From NCBI GenBank assembly GCA_900317935.1, contig ONIU01000031.1, forward strand, positions 1-33,622: a stretch of DNA of 33,622 bases, read 5' to 3'. Source of the DNA: an uncultured bacterium (lineage in GTDB: Bacteria; Muiribacteriota; Ozemobacteria; Ozemobacterales; Ozemobacteraceae). The position numbers and the translations under genes are program-made. Position 1 is the stretch's first letter. Every line of letters begins with the position of its first letter. The notes under the pieces are model-generated. The model was not told the origin of the DNA. It saw only the letters and a list, made by a program, of their open reading frames with translations, and made no database searches. Shown in pieces: positions 7,159 through 15,769 of the stretch.

Positions 7159-7263
7159 TAAAATCCGATACTTTACCCGGTATCGTATGTTTTACCTACC
7201 CATGTTCTAGTTTTACGTTCTCGTTTTTTGTTCTCGTTCCACACTCTAAAGGAGGAAACCGTT

Positions 7264-8163
7264 ATGAGGTTGAAACACAGTCTTATGAGGTTCATGGCTA
7301 CAGCTCTAATAGTTGTAATGTTCATGACTTCCTTCGGTTCAGCTGCTAGCGCAGGTCTGTTCACGAAGATCAAAGACGCTGTCAAAAACCATCCGGTTAA
7401 AACCGCCCTTGCTGGAGTTGCAGCAGTTGGTGGCACAGTATTAGCCGCTCCTTACGTAGCAAAAGCTATTGGTTTTGCTTCTGGTAACATCGGAGCAGTG
7501 GCTGGTGGTGCTTCTACAGCAGTAGCCGCAGCAGGAACTGGTCTAGCAGCTATAGGCTTATCCATTTGGGGAGGCGTATGTGCAGCTGGTGGTTTTGTAA
7601 CTGGTGTTCTTGGTGCCATTGGTGGTGCTATAGGCAGCGTATTCTCTGGTATCGCTGGTTTCGTTGGTGGAATAATTGGTAGTCCTCTGTTCGTTCCCGC
7701 ACTTTGTATTGTTGGTGCAGCCGTTGCTGGTTATTTAATTTATAAGCATTATAAGCGCCAGAAACAAACTGTTACTAACAGCAATGACATTCCTACTATA
7801 AGCGTAAAAAATCCATCAGAAAGTGGAAATGTTAGTGCTAGCGAAGTCGCTCCAACGACAGTAGAAATTCCAGTTTCCAGCAGTGTTACTCCAGCTCAAG
7901 CTACAAATGTATCTGCTCAGGCCGAATTGCCCGCTGTTGATGCTTCTTCAAGCTCATCAGATGAATTAACTCGTGCACATGCAGAATATATTGAAGCTTA
8001 CAACAAATATATAAATCTTGTTTCTAACGTTGGTGGTTCTGAAAATCTTGATGAAGAAGTTAGAGCCAATATGCTTAGAACAGATACACAAACAGCTCTC
8101 ACAGCTTATCGTGAAGCTTACAACCGCTACGTAACATTACTCAGACAGAGCAATTCGAACTAG
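7264..8163 (+). CDS. Secreted or membrane-associated Ala/Gly-rich protein
   Basis: I place the start at 7264 because AAAGGAGG lies eight bases upstream; an upstream TTG at 7228 would be in front of this site. The 299-residue product starts MRLKHSLMRFMATALIVVMF, a signal peptide ending near ASA. The mature N-terminus (GLFTKIKDAVKNHPVKTAL) is basic and amphipathic. A long Gly/Ala-rich hydrophobic block follows (about residues 45-160) with glycine-zipper-like spacing (GAIGGAIGSVFSGIAGFVGGIIG) and a last membrane-like helix. The next part is a Ser/Thr/Val-rich linker. The C-terminus holds two related helices, EYIEAYNKYINLV and AYREAYNRYVTLL. The Gly-rich block could form membrane or oligomeric structures, but no family is recognised. 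Confidence 0.8.
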   Translation: MRLKHSLMRFMATALIVVMFMTSFGSAASAGLFTKIKDAVKNHPVKTALAGVAAVGGTVLAAPYVAKAIGFASGNIGAVAGGASTAVAAAGTGLAAIGLSIWGGVCAAGGFVTGVLGAIGGAIGSVFSGIAGFVGGIIGSPLFVPALCIVGAAVAGYLIYKHYKRQKQTVTNSNDIPTISVKNPSESGNVSASEVAPTTVEIPVSSSVTPAQATNVSAQAELPAVDASSSSSDELTRAHAEYIEAYNKYINLVSNVGGSENLDEEVRANMLRTDTQTALTAYREAYNRYVTLLRQSNSN

Positions 8164-8167
8164 CGTA

Positions 8168-8201
8168 AAATACCCCAGACTTCGGTCTGGGGTATTTTTT
8201 T
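8168..8201 (+). terminator. Rho-independent terminator with TTCG loop
   Basis: AATACCCCAGAC pairs perfectly with GTCTGGGGTATT around a TTCG tetraloop (8181-8184), followed by a run of T residues. It directly follows the 7264 gene. Confidence 0.95.
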
Positions 8202-8240
8202 GTCAATTTTTAAAGTATTTTTTTTAGGAATCTCTTTCGT

Positions 8241-8280
8241 CTAAAAATTAAAAGGATGCTAAGAGTTTACCTTAACATCC
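8241..8280 (-). terminator. Rho-independent terminator of the prmA operon
   Basis: On the minus strand GGATGTTAAG (8271-8280) pairs with CTTAGCATCC (8254-8263), with one G-U pair, followed by a T-rich run (A-rich at 8241-8253). Confidence 0.75.
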
Positions 8281-8293
8281 AACTATTATCTGC

Positions 8294-8349
8294 AATCTTG
8301 TAAGTCACAACTTGTGACTTATATCTTATATCTTATATCTTATATCTTA
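8294..8349. repeat. Heptamer-period repeat tract A (CTTATAT units)
   Basis: The tract reads as consecutive 7-mers: CTTGTAA, GTCACAA, CTTGTGA, four copies of CTTATAT, then CTTAAGT. It contains the palindrome AAGTCACAACTTGTGACTT. It overlaps the last codons and the stop codon of prmA (8333). Confidence 0.85.
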
Positions 8350-9232
8350 AGTAAAACCCGTGCCAATCACCATCAGTTTTTTCATGAAGGTCTTTCCAAC
8401 CATTTTCTGCAAAAGCCTTCTTAACAAGATCAGCATTTGTAGAATTAACACCTGAAAACACACCCCATCCGCCTTTTTTAACCCATGGTGAAAAATAAGG
8501 CAAATATTCTAATATTACCGGTGAAGTTATATTAGCAACTATTCCATCAGCTAGCTTAGAAGGCTTATATTTTCCTAAGTCAGCACAAATCATTTCCAAG
8601 CCATCAGGGATATTATTCAATGCTGCATTTTTCTTCATATTTTCAACAGCAGCACCTTCAATTTCAATAGCTACCCCACCCTTTGCATTTTTCTTCATTA
8701 AATAAAAGGATAAAATACCGCTACCGGCACCTAAATCAAGAAAATACTGGTCTTTTACATCAAGCTTAGACAAAAATTCTAAGCAGAGTCTTGTTGTTTC
8801 ATGAGTTCCGGTTCCGAATGCCATACCTGGATCTATAAGAATTGTTGTAGCCTTGTTTTCACATGGCAAAGCCGGTTCCCAAGGAGGACGAATGACTATT
8901 TCTTCACCAATTTGAATAGGTTTAAAAAATTCTTTGAAATTAGCCATCCAATCTTGATTTTCACTATATTCTTCGCTAGACAAAGCTGACTGAGGCAGAT
9001 TAAAATCTTTCAACCAGTTTATAATTCCTTTTTCTATGGCCTTATAATCCTGTTCAACAGTAGAAACTATAAAACTGACTATAGTTTCGCCGGTATAAAC
9101 AAAATCCGTTTCCCCCATTCCTTCATCACGAATTAAAGGGTTAGAGAAAGCGCTTACCCCATAAAACTCTGCTAAACCTAATAGTGGTTCTTCGTAATCA
9201 GATGATACAGTAATATTATATCTTTTTAACAT
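8333..9232 (-). CDS. prmA: Ribosomal protein L11 methyltransferase PrmA
   Basis: PrmA trimethylates ribosomal protein L11 with S-adenosylmethionine in the cytoplasm. The 299-residue length is typical. The family signature DPGMAFGTGTHETT (134-147) is intact, followed by the SAM-binding motif DLGAGSG (166-172) and the acidic ribose-binding end of strand two (AIEIEG). ANITSPVILEYLP takes the place of the usual N-I-L-A-x-P-like catalytic segment. The N-terminal substrate-recognition domain (1-100) is present and divergent. It is the last gene of the five-gene operon starting at 15659, 27 bp after the TPR gene, and has an AAGGA ribosome site. The last residues (RYKI) and the stop are encoded by the heptamer repeat tract, so the natural C-terminus may have been rewritten by the repeat. 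Confidence 0.93.
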   Translation of the reverse strand: MLKRYNITVSSDYEEPLLGLAEFYGVSAFSNPLIRDEGMGETDFVYTGETIVSFIVSTVEQDYKAIEKGIINWLKDFNLPQSALSSEEYSENQDWMANFKEFFKPIQIGEEIVIRPPWEPALPCENKATTILIDPGMAFGTGTHETTRLCLEFLSKLDVKDQYFLDLGAGSGILSFYLMKKNAKGGVAIEIEGAAVENMKKNAALNNIPDGLEMICADLGKYKPSKLADGIVANITSPVILEYLPYFSPWVKKGGWGVFSGVNSTNADLVKKAFAENGWKDLHEKTDGDWHGFYLRYKI

Positions 9233-9259
9233 TTTATAGAGGTCCTTAAGAATCTATTC

Positions 9260-10543
9260 TTATTTGTATTTTTCAAGTAACTTATTCAATTTATCCTGAA
9301 CTATTTTATCGCTCTTAAACAAAGGCAATGCTTTCAGTGCAGTAATTGCCTGCTTAGCTTTATCTGGCTGTTTCAAAGCAAATAATGCTTCAGCCTTACC
9401 TAAATAAGCAAATTTATCATTTGAATCATGCTGTATTATTTCTTCAAAGGTCTTTAATGCTCTATCATTCAAGCCGACTTCAAGGAACATTCTGCCAAGA
9501 ACGTTTGCAGAATAAACATCATCCGGTTCGTAATTGAGTGAGAACATCAAATTATAAATAGCATTCGGGAAGTCTTTTACTTCTTGATAAGCCTTTGCTA
9601 GGTTATAATATGCAAAAGAATAATCAGGCATTACGCTGACAGCTTTTTTAAGATATTTAATAGCTTCTTCTGGTCTATTTAATTCAATTAGAAGCTTACC
9701 ATACTGGCTTAAAGTGTAACCATCATCTTCATCAAGATTCAATGCCAAAGTAAAGTGTTCTTCTGCTTTAACCAAATCTCCTCTTTCGTAATAAATCATG
9801 CTGAGATTTTTTAGAATAGATGCTTTATCGTCTGAACAAGCCATAGCTAGATTGAAATGCTCTCTGGCAGTTTCTTCATTATCACTTTCTAGAAGAATTC
9901 GACCTATATAATAGTGGGCATCAGAGTTGTTATTGTCTATAGAAAGAACTTTACTAAATTGCTTCAAAGCTCTGTTGGTATCACCATTATCAATGAATAT
10001 TCTACCAAAGAGAACTAATGCCTCAGCATAATTAGGATCTTTACTTAATATCGTATCACAATAACTTTTAGCTTCGTCTACCTTTCCATCTTCAAATAAA
10101 ACCGTAGCAAGACTTAGCATATTATATAAATCATTGGTATTATTGTCTAAAGCTTCTCTCAAAACCTTTATACAATTTTCATAATCACCCTTAGCTCTGT
10201 AAGCTAAGGCTAAAGAATTTCTAGCATATTTATCGTCAGATTTAATGCGAATAGTCTCTTTAAGTGTTTCAATAGCTTTATCTATATCACCTGCTTCAAG
10301 ATAAGTATTGCCAAGCAGATAATTTGAATAAAGGTCTTTGTTCTTAACACCTTCTGACCCATTTAAGAGATTTTTTGCACTTTCTAAGTCGCCTAATTCT
10401 TTAAAAACCATTGCAAGCTTATTAGTAGCATAAACATCATTTGGTTTTAACTCTATAGCTGTTTCGAAAAACTTTTTTGCTTCTTTATAATTCTTCTGTT
10501 TTAAGGCTTCATTCCCCTTAGAATAAGCTTCCTGAAAATCCAT
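9260..10543 (-). CDS. Cytoplasmic tetratricopeptide-repeat protein
   Basis: The 427-residue protein is almost entirely TPR units of 34 residues, about twelve of them, starting at residue 5 (AYSKGNEALKQKNYKEAKKF). Many units show the consensus W/L-G-Y-A-F-A-P pattern, for example YYNLAKAYQEVKDFPNAIYNL. There is no signal peptide or membrane segment, so it should act in the cytoplasm as a protein-interaction scaffold. It is the fourth gene of the operon and lies between a membrane sensor and prmA. A good AAGGAG ribosome site lies eight bases upstream. Its partners may be the signalling proteins in the same operon, but this is an inference from position only. Confidence 0.9.
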   Translation of the reverse strand: MDFQEAYSKGNEALKQKNYKEAKKFFETAIELKPNDVYATNKLAMVFKELGDLESAKNLLNGSEGVKNKDLYSNYLLGNTYLEAGDIDKAIETLKETIRIKSDDKYARNSLALAYRAKGDYENCIKVLREALDNNTNDLYNMLSLATVLFEDGKVDEAKSYCDTILSKDPNYAEALVLFGRIFIDNGDTNRALKQFSKVLSIDNNNSDAHYYIGRILLESDNEETAREHFNLAMACSDDKASILKNLSMIYYERGDLVKAEEHFTLALNLDEDDGYTLSQYGKLLIELNRPEEAIKYLKKAVSVMPDYSFAYYNLAKAYQEVKDFPNAIYNLMFSLNYEPDDVYSANVLGRMFLEVGLNDRALKTFEEIIQHDSNDKFAYLGKAEALFALKQPDKAKQAITALKALPLFKSDKIVQDKLNKLLEKYK

Positions 10544-10574
10544 AGCTTAACTCCTTGTTTATAATCTTAATCTA

Positions 10575-12494
10575 TTAAATACTAGTCTTTGCAACTAAAT
10601 CTTCAATTAATTTTTTATCAATACTGCTGTTTTCTTTAAGAATACGCAATATCATCTGTTTTGTCCATTCAGAGGAATTGCCATATTTCTCAAATAGTTC
10701 TTTTGGTTCGTTAAACTCGCCCATTACGAAAACGTTATACTTTCCTTGTTCTAAGGAAAGAAGTTCCATAGTTTCAAATTTAACCAAACCTTTTAATAAT
10801 TCATAGGTTTCTTCACTGACTATAATATCATTTCTTGATTGTACTTTTGCAATAGTTTTATAGTCAATTTTACAATCCCCAAAATATTTATTATTATCTT
10901 CTCCCAATTTGTCATCAATAACATGAATTAATCTACAAATATGAAGAGTTATTTTAGGAGAAAAAGTTAAACTTTCATTTTTATTAAACTCATTCTTCAA
11001 AAACTTAGAAAACTCCACAGCTTCAAAGACTGAGTTCTGTTCGTTCTTATCATTAAAAAGAACAAAGATTCCATCTGATTCAAGTTTAATATAATAAGAA
11101 GGCTTATCCTTAAGGAAATTTTTTACAGAGGTCAAACAGTCTTCAATCGATCTGCTCAAAGAATCTTTATCAACCTTTCCAACTGCTTCGCCTATTCCAC
11201 TAAAATAAACAAAAACAGAAGCAGCAGTCTGTGTGTTTTCAGAAAGTCCTTTTTCGTCTGAAATTACAGAAGAAATCGTATTATTCAGCATACCTGCTTT
11301 ATCAAGCTGACTCGCTTTATTTAAAGTCAATCTGGAAAATTCATTGGAAAACTGGCTTATAAACCAGTATAAAAGCAGATAAGCAAATACAAAAATCAAT
11401 GTCAGGTTATTTCTAAGTGAAGCAAAGGATTCGAAGGCATTGTAATTCTTCCAAACAGTGCAAATGGTACCAATTCTGTTATTCCCGTTCATAACCGGAA
11501 GCATTGCAATATAATCTTCTGAACTACCTATTTTAAATACAGAGCTCTTATTTGTATTCAAAGACTGTCTATAATAGTCACCAGAAGCTTTGACTCCAAT
11601 CTTTGAAACATCTGTATGATAAACATAAACTTCATCTTTAATTATAGAAAGACTTTCAAAATCCTTGTTTTCTTTAAGCTGCTTAATATAAGGCTGAATA
11701 TATGAAGCATCACCCTTTTCAATCAGATTAACAGCACTAGGAACAAGCATCTTAGACATATTTATGCATTCATACGAGATGAAATTATCTAGCCAGGCAG
11801 AATCGAACCATTTTCTTATAAAAAATGACGAGGCAAAAAACAAAAGCACCATAACCAAAGTCATAGAAATCAGCAAAACATATCTTAGGTTTAATGAAGA
11901 AAAATAATGAATATTCCTAACAGAAATGAAAAATATAAAAATAAGTGCGAAAACAAGAGTATTTTTTAATTTTAAATTTGTTAATTTTTCTTCTTCTGAA
12001 GTTCTTAAAAAACCAAGTCGTAGAACGTATCTGATTCCTTCACTGGTAAAAACAGGTAAAGAAGCTTCAATTAGAGAAAACCTTCCAGAGGGGTCTTTAA
12101 AAGGTGTCAAAATAAGAAATTCTGTTTTAAGCGCATTTTCCTCTGCAACTTCAAAAATGCCTACAGGAAGCGCATAACCTTCTGAACGAGCTAAAACTGT
12201 TCCATCAGAAGAATGAACAACAGCATAAGCGACAGAATTCTGAGCTAATGCATTAGACAATTTATAACTAATATCTAAACGTTTTTCTAAAAGATAGCGT
12301 ATTTCCTCTGATAGTTTTTTTGTATAATTCAATCTTTGATTATTAAAATCCTTTTCAGTTTCTTTGATATTCAAGGAAGTAAAAAAGATAGAAAATATCA
12401 AAAAAACGAAAAGAAATAAAAATATGAATGCTTTTTCCAACAAAAGACCAGAATTAAAAAGATTCTTCATGATATTGAAACTAATGCCCATCAC
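10575..12494 (-). CDS. Membrane sensor with periplasmic domains and a degenerate class III cyclase-like domain
   Basis: The 639-residue product has four predicted membrane helices (about 22-40, 179-193, 205-226, 364-380). Two extracytoplasmic domains lie between them (41-178 and 227-363), each resembling Cache-type sensor folds (VAYAVVHSSDGTVLARSEG; SLSIIKDEVYVYHTD). The C-terminal cytoplasmic part (about 425-590) follows the class III nucleotidyl cyclase layout: VFVYFSGIGEAVG, IKLESDGIFVLF, YFGDCKID and NDIIVSEETYELL. The first metal-binding Asp position is occupied by S432, and the usual Asn/Arg transition-state residues after GD are missing, although D474 remains. It is therefore probably a non-catalytic regulatory domain. 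The GTG at 12494 overlaps the end of the HD-GYP gene by 14 bp, suggesting translational coupling. ATGs at 12491 or 12470 are alternatives, none with a strong ribosome site. Confidence 0.7.
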   Translation of the reverse strand: MMGISFNIMKNLFNSGLLLEKAFIFLFLFVFLIFSIFFTSLNIKETEKDFNNQRLNYTKKLSEEIRYLLEKRLDISYKLSNALAQNSVAYAVVHSSDGTVLARSEGYALPVGIFEVAEENALKTEFLILTPFKDPSGRFSLIEASLPVFTSEGIRYVLRLGFLRTSEEEKLTNLKLKNTLVFALIFIFFISVRNIHYFSSLNLRYVLLISMTLVMVLLFFASSFFIRKWFDSAWLDNFISYECINMSKMLVPSAVNLIEKGDASYIQPYIKQLKENKDFESLSIIKDEVYVYHTDVSKIGVKASGDYYRQSLNTNKSSVFKIGSSEDYIAMLPVMNGNNRIGTICTVWKNYNAFESFASLRNNLTLIFVFAYLLLYWFISQFSNEFSRLTLNKASQLDKAGMLNNTISSVISDEKGLSENTQTAASVFVYFSGIGEAVGKVDKDSLSRSIEDCLTSVKNFLKDKPSYYIKLESDGIFVLFNDKNEQNSVFEAVEFSKFLKNEFNKNESLTFSPKITLHICRLIHVIDDKLGEDNNKYFGDCKIDYKTIAKVQSRNDIIVSEETYELLKGLVKFETMELLSLEQGKYNVFVMGEFNEPKELFEKYGNSSEWTKQMILRILKENSSIDKKLIEDLVAKTSI

Positions 12495-14064
12495 GCTGAA
12501 TCATTTTAACAAATAAATCAGCAAGTTCAGGATCAAACTGAGTTCCTTTACATCGTTCGATTTCTTTTAATGATTCTTCTATAGTTAAAGCTTTTCTGTA
12601 AGGTCTGTTTGTAGTCATAGCGTCATAGGTATCAGCAATACTAACTATTCGTGCCAGAAAAGGAATATCTCCTCCTTTTAGCTTATCTGGATACCCATTA
12701 CCGCCATATCTTTCATGATGATGCTTAATAATAGGAACAACGTTCTGTAAGAACTCAACACCACCAAGAATACTGACTCCCATAACTGGATGGGATTTTA
12801 TAACTTCGAATTCATGATCATCAAGACGGCCGGGCTTATTTAAAATGTTTTCAGGAATACCTATTTTGCCGATATCATGCAGCATCCCACCAAGCCGGAT
12901 TTTTTCCAAATCAGAGTTTTCTACTTTCGCCTCTTTAGCCAATCTTACAGAGAGTTCTGTAACTCTGTCTGAATGACCTCTAGTATAGCTATCTTTTGCG
13001 TCTATAGCATTAGTAAGAGCAGACAAAGTATCTAAGTATGCTTTTTCTAAGTTATTGAAGAGTTCTGCATTTTGAATAACAAAAGCAATCTGGCTGCCCA
13101 ATATTTTAAGCAGATCCATATCTTCATAAGAATATGAAGAATTACCTTTTTTATTACATACTTGAATAACTCCAAGCATTGTTTCTCGAGGTTTTAAAGG
13201 AATTACAATAGAATCTTTAATTTTAATTCCCTGTATTTTATTTATTTCATTATAAAACTCTGAACCTTCAAAAGAATTAATAGTTTTAGGCTGACCTTCA
13301 TTTCTGACAAGTTTTATTAAATCAGTATAACCAGTGACAGATTCAACAGAAAAAATAATATTAGGGTCTTCCTTCGAAAAAACACGAGAGAAATATGGAT
13401 ATTCGAGCTTATCGCGGAAAAGATAAATACTGGCAATTTCGCTATCAGTTCCATCTATTGCAGTTGAAAGGAACTTATCTACAAGAGTTTGCAAGTCTAG
13501 ATTCGCTATGATTTCTCGACCAAAAATAAAAACATTAGAAAGAACAAGCAAACGTTTGAACATTCTGTCATACAAAATTGCGCTTTCAAGAGAAGCTGCT
13601 GCTTTATAACCTAAAACCGGTAGAATTTCGCAAACGTTGTCCGGGGCATCTGAATTCAGTTTTAAACCGACAACTCCCAATATTTTATGTCTTCTAACTA
13701 AAGGTAAAAGAATAAAATCATCAATAGTAAGAATATCTGATTCTGTTTCTTTCCAGCGTGCATATTCTTTTTTATAGTTTTCTCTGATTTTTATCATTTT
13801 TTCTTCTAAAATCAGATTGGAAACACGCACATCTAACTCTGAAGGATCTTTACCTGTCAGTGCAATAAAAGAGGATTCTGCCTTGCATAGTATAAGAGCT
13901 TTTTTAAGAATAGCATTTAAAAGAGAATCTAATTCTATAAAAAAGCCTGTCTCGTCAAGGGTTAATAACTCCTTGAGCTGTTTTTTAAGTGTTTCATTTT
14001 CTTGTAAAAGGGACTCGCTATTGGGAGCAGGAGCCGGTGGCTTCAACCAGTCTAAATTAAACAT
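12481..14064 (-). CDS. GAF-GAF-HD-GYP protein, probable cyclic-di-GMP phosphodiesterase
   Basis: HD-GYP proteins hydrolyse cyclic-di-GMP to pGpG or GMP. This 527-residue protein starts with a short coiled coil (about 18-40). Two GAF sensor domains follow (about 40-165 and 185-335; the second ends with MLGVIQVCNKKG). The C-terminal HD-GYP domain (about 345-520) is complete: H364 in HSDRV, the HD pair H396-D397 in LHDIGKIGIP, HHHERYGGNGYP (from about 448) with the GYP motif, and IADTYDAMTTNRPYR. There is no membrane segment. It is the second gene of the operon and overlaps the downstream membrane sensor by 14 bp, so the two products likely act in one pathway. No clear ribosome site precedes the ATG. 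Confidence 0.92.
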   Translation of the reverse strand: MFNLDWLKPPAPAPNSESLLQENETLKKQLKELLTLDETGFFIELDSLLNAILKKALILCKAESSFIALTGKDPSELDVRVSNLILEEKMIKIRENYKKEYARWKETESDILTIDDFILLPLVRRHKILGVVGLKLNSDAPDNVCEILPVLGYKAAASLESAILYDRMFKRLLVLSNVFIFGREIIANLDLQTLVDKFLSTAIDGTDSEIASIYLFRDKLEYPYFSRVFSKEDPNIIFSVESVTGYTDLIKLVRNEGQPKTINSFEGSEFYNEINKIQGIKIKDSIVIPLKPRETMLGVIQVCNKKGNSSYSYEDMDLLKILGSQIAFVIQNAELFNNLEKAYLDTLSALTNAIDAKDSYTRGHSDRVTELSVRLAKEAKVENSDLEKIRLGGMLHDIGKIGIPENILNKPGRLDDHEFEVIKSHPVMGVSILGGVEFLQNVVPIIKHHHERYGGNGYPDKLKGGDIPFLARIVSIADTYDAMTTNRPYRKALTIEESLKEIERCKGTQFDPELADLFVKMIQRDGH

Positions 14065-14099
14065 ATATTAATTTTACCATTAATAGATAAATAAAACAA

Positions 14100-15659
14100 T
14101 CACTCTTCAACCATTATACGACCATAAACTTTAAGTTCAACAGGCGCTAATGCACTTTGTGAGGCTATAAATTCACGGACTGCCTCTCGCTGAGAACGAC
14201 CAACAGAAACATTCTCTCCTCTCGTAAATGGAATATAGTTATCCCCTCCATCTTTTAGGAAGTTATTCGTAGCAACTTTATAAAATTTATCGGGGACAAT
14301 ATCTTCGCCTTTGATTTTGGCTGATTTAAGCTTGTAATCCTTACGGCTGTGATATGAATATGAATATTCAATTCCTGAAACCTGCAAAACACCTCTCTGT
14401 CTACTAGCAGAAATATTAAGCAGTTCTAATATATCAGACCCTTTTAAATCCATAACAACAATATTATTTGCAAAAGGCATTACAGTATATAAATCACCGT
14501 TGGTAAACTGCCCTTCACTAATATTGTTGTGGATACTTCCGCTATTTTGGAAAGCTACATCAGCACCGGTTTCTTTGACCATAATATCGGTTACAAAATC
14601 TCCAATTGGGCATTCTGAATAATATGATTTTGTATAGTCTCTTGCGAATTTTCCAATAACAGTATCTCTGAAAGCACGTATTCCAGCAGTTGCCTTATCA
14701 ACTACGGATGCAATATTGGAATCTTCGTCATATTCTGCCATATTTGTAGCTATTCTCTTTGAGGAAAGCCCTACTATTTCTATAGGTCTTTTCTTTGTTA
14801 TTTCTAAGTTTAAGAAATCAATTTCTTTAGTTTGATTGTAACTGCTTATAGTGTAAATAATTACGCCATCTTTTGCGAAAGGTATAGGAGCTTCAATATC
14901 AGAATCAAGCATAAAACAGATATCTGGTGAAGCTGAGGCTATAGCAAGCCACTCTTCAGCAGTAATATATTCTTTATTGTATTGAGTCATCAAGGCTACT
15001 ATATCAGCACCTTTAGTTCTTAAAGAATCAACCTTCTTTTTCAAAACTTCAGCAGGTTTTTGGAAAGAAAGCCCTGCAACGCTTTCTTTAGTAGCTAAAT
15101 TCGGTGTTTCTATAGGTGTAACACCTAATAATCCAATTTTCAAATCATAGGGTGAATCTATGATTAGCTCGTCTGTGAAATAATCGGGAGTTTTGCTACT
15201 GCTTTCTTCAACTACGTTAGAGGAAACAAGCTTAAAATGATTTGTTTTAGCTATCTCGGCAAGTCTTTCTTTTCCAAAGGTAAAATCAATGTTGCCAACG
15301 AGCATTGCATCTAATTTCATTGCATCAAAAGCTTTTGCTACTGCTTCGCCTTTAGTCAGGAAAGCTTCTGCTGTGCCAGATAATTCAGCACCTAGAGAAA
15401 TAAAACAGTATGGTTCCTGTTTAGCAGTATAAGAAGCAAGCTGTTCATTAACAACAGCACCCATGAGAGCTGCCCCACCCATGGTTTTTCCTTTATATGG
15501 TTTAAACTTTGCGACGTAAGGATTTAAGCGCGCACGTCCCATTCCTGTTAAAACAAAATGACAAGTTCTATAGGGACTTGGGTAAACTAACCAAACAATT
15601 ACCCCTATCAATACACAAATTGAAATAATTAAAAAAAACTGGCTAATTTTATCCTTCAT
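14100..15659 (-). CDS. 5'-nucleotidase/UshA-family protein, probably catalytically inactive
   Basis: The start is chosen at 15659, where GAGGGAG lies about nine bases upstream; the longer frame would run through the terminator at 15722. The product of 519 residues has an N-terminal membrane anchor or signal (residues 7-26), then a metallophosphoesterase-like domain and a 5'-nucleotidase C-terminal domain (IGDFVTDIMVKETGADVAFQ, later YKVATNNFLKDGGDNY). The usual metal ligands are not there: the D-x-H site reads LTGMGRARLNPY (37-48), GDxxxG is GAELSG (90-95), GNHE is GNID (122-125), and the later TH and GHTH sites read LMTQ and LDSD. In the C-terminal domain the N-G-G-G-I-R motif is NSGSIH (372-377). 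It likely binds a ligand, or has a structural role, outside the inner membrane. It is the first gene of the operon. Confidence 0.8.
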   Translation of the reverse strand: MKDKISQFFLIISICVLIGVIVWLVYPSPYRTCHFVLTGMGRARLNPYVAKFKPYKGKTMGGAALMGAVVNEQLASYTAKQEPYCFISLGAELSGTAEAFLTKGEAVAKAFDAMKLDAMLVGNIDFTFGKERLAEIAKTNHFKLVSSNVVEESSSKTPDYFTDELIIDSPYDLKIGLLGVTPIETPNLATKESVAGLSFQKPAEVLKKKVDSLRTKGADIVALMTQYNKEYITAEEWLAIASASPDICFMLDSDIEAPIPFAKDGVIIYTISSYNQTKEIDFLNLEITKKRPIEIVGLSSKRIATNMAEYDEDSNIASVVDKATAGIRAFRDTVIGKFARDYTKSYYSECPIGDFVTDIMVKETGADVAFQNSGSIHNNISEGQFTNGDLYTVMPFANNIVVMDLKGSDILELLNISASRQRGVLQVSGIEYSYSYHSRKDYKLKSAKIKGEDIVPDKFYKVATNNFLKDGGDNYIPFTRGENVSVGRSQREAVREFIASQSALAPVELKVYGRIMVEE

Positions 15660-15721
15660 CTGCAATGCTCCCTCTAGATATATTAGAGCCTTGCATGCTT
15701 CAAAGCAAGATATTTTTACAT

Positions 15722-15756
15722 AAAAAAAAGACCACTTTTTCAAGTGGTCTTTTTTT
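15722..15756. terminator. Bidirectional rho-independent terminator
   Basis: AGACCACTT (15729-15737) pairs with AAGTGGTCT (15742-15750) with a 4-base loop. It is flanked by an A run and a T run, so it can act on either strand. It terminates the 15770-16840 gene and separates it from the operon that begins at 15659. Confidence 0.93.
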
Positions 15757-15769
15757 CATGCCTTATGAA

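Noticed and set aside
7228..7263. Upstream TTG start for the Ala/Gly-rich secreted protein
   Set aside because: It would put the AAAGGAGG ribosome site inside the coding region and add a polar segment in front of a standard signal peptide.
15660..15743. Longer N-terminus for the 5'-nucleotidase-like protein
   Set aside because: The extension is encoded by the bidirectional terminator and has no ribosome site.
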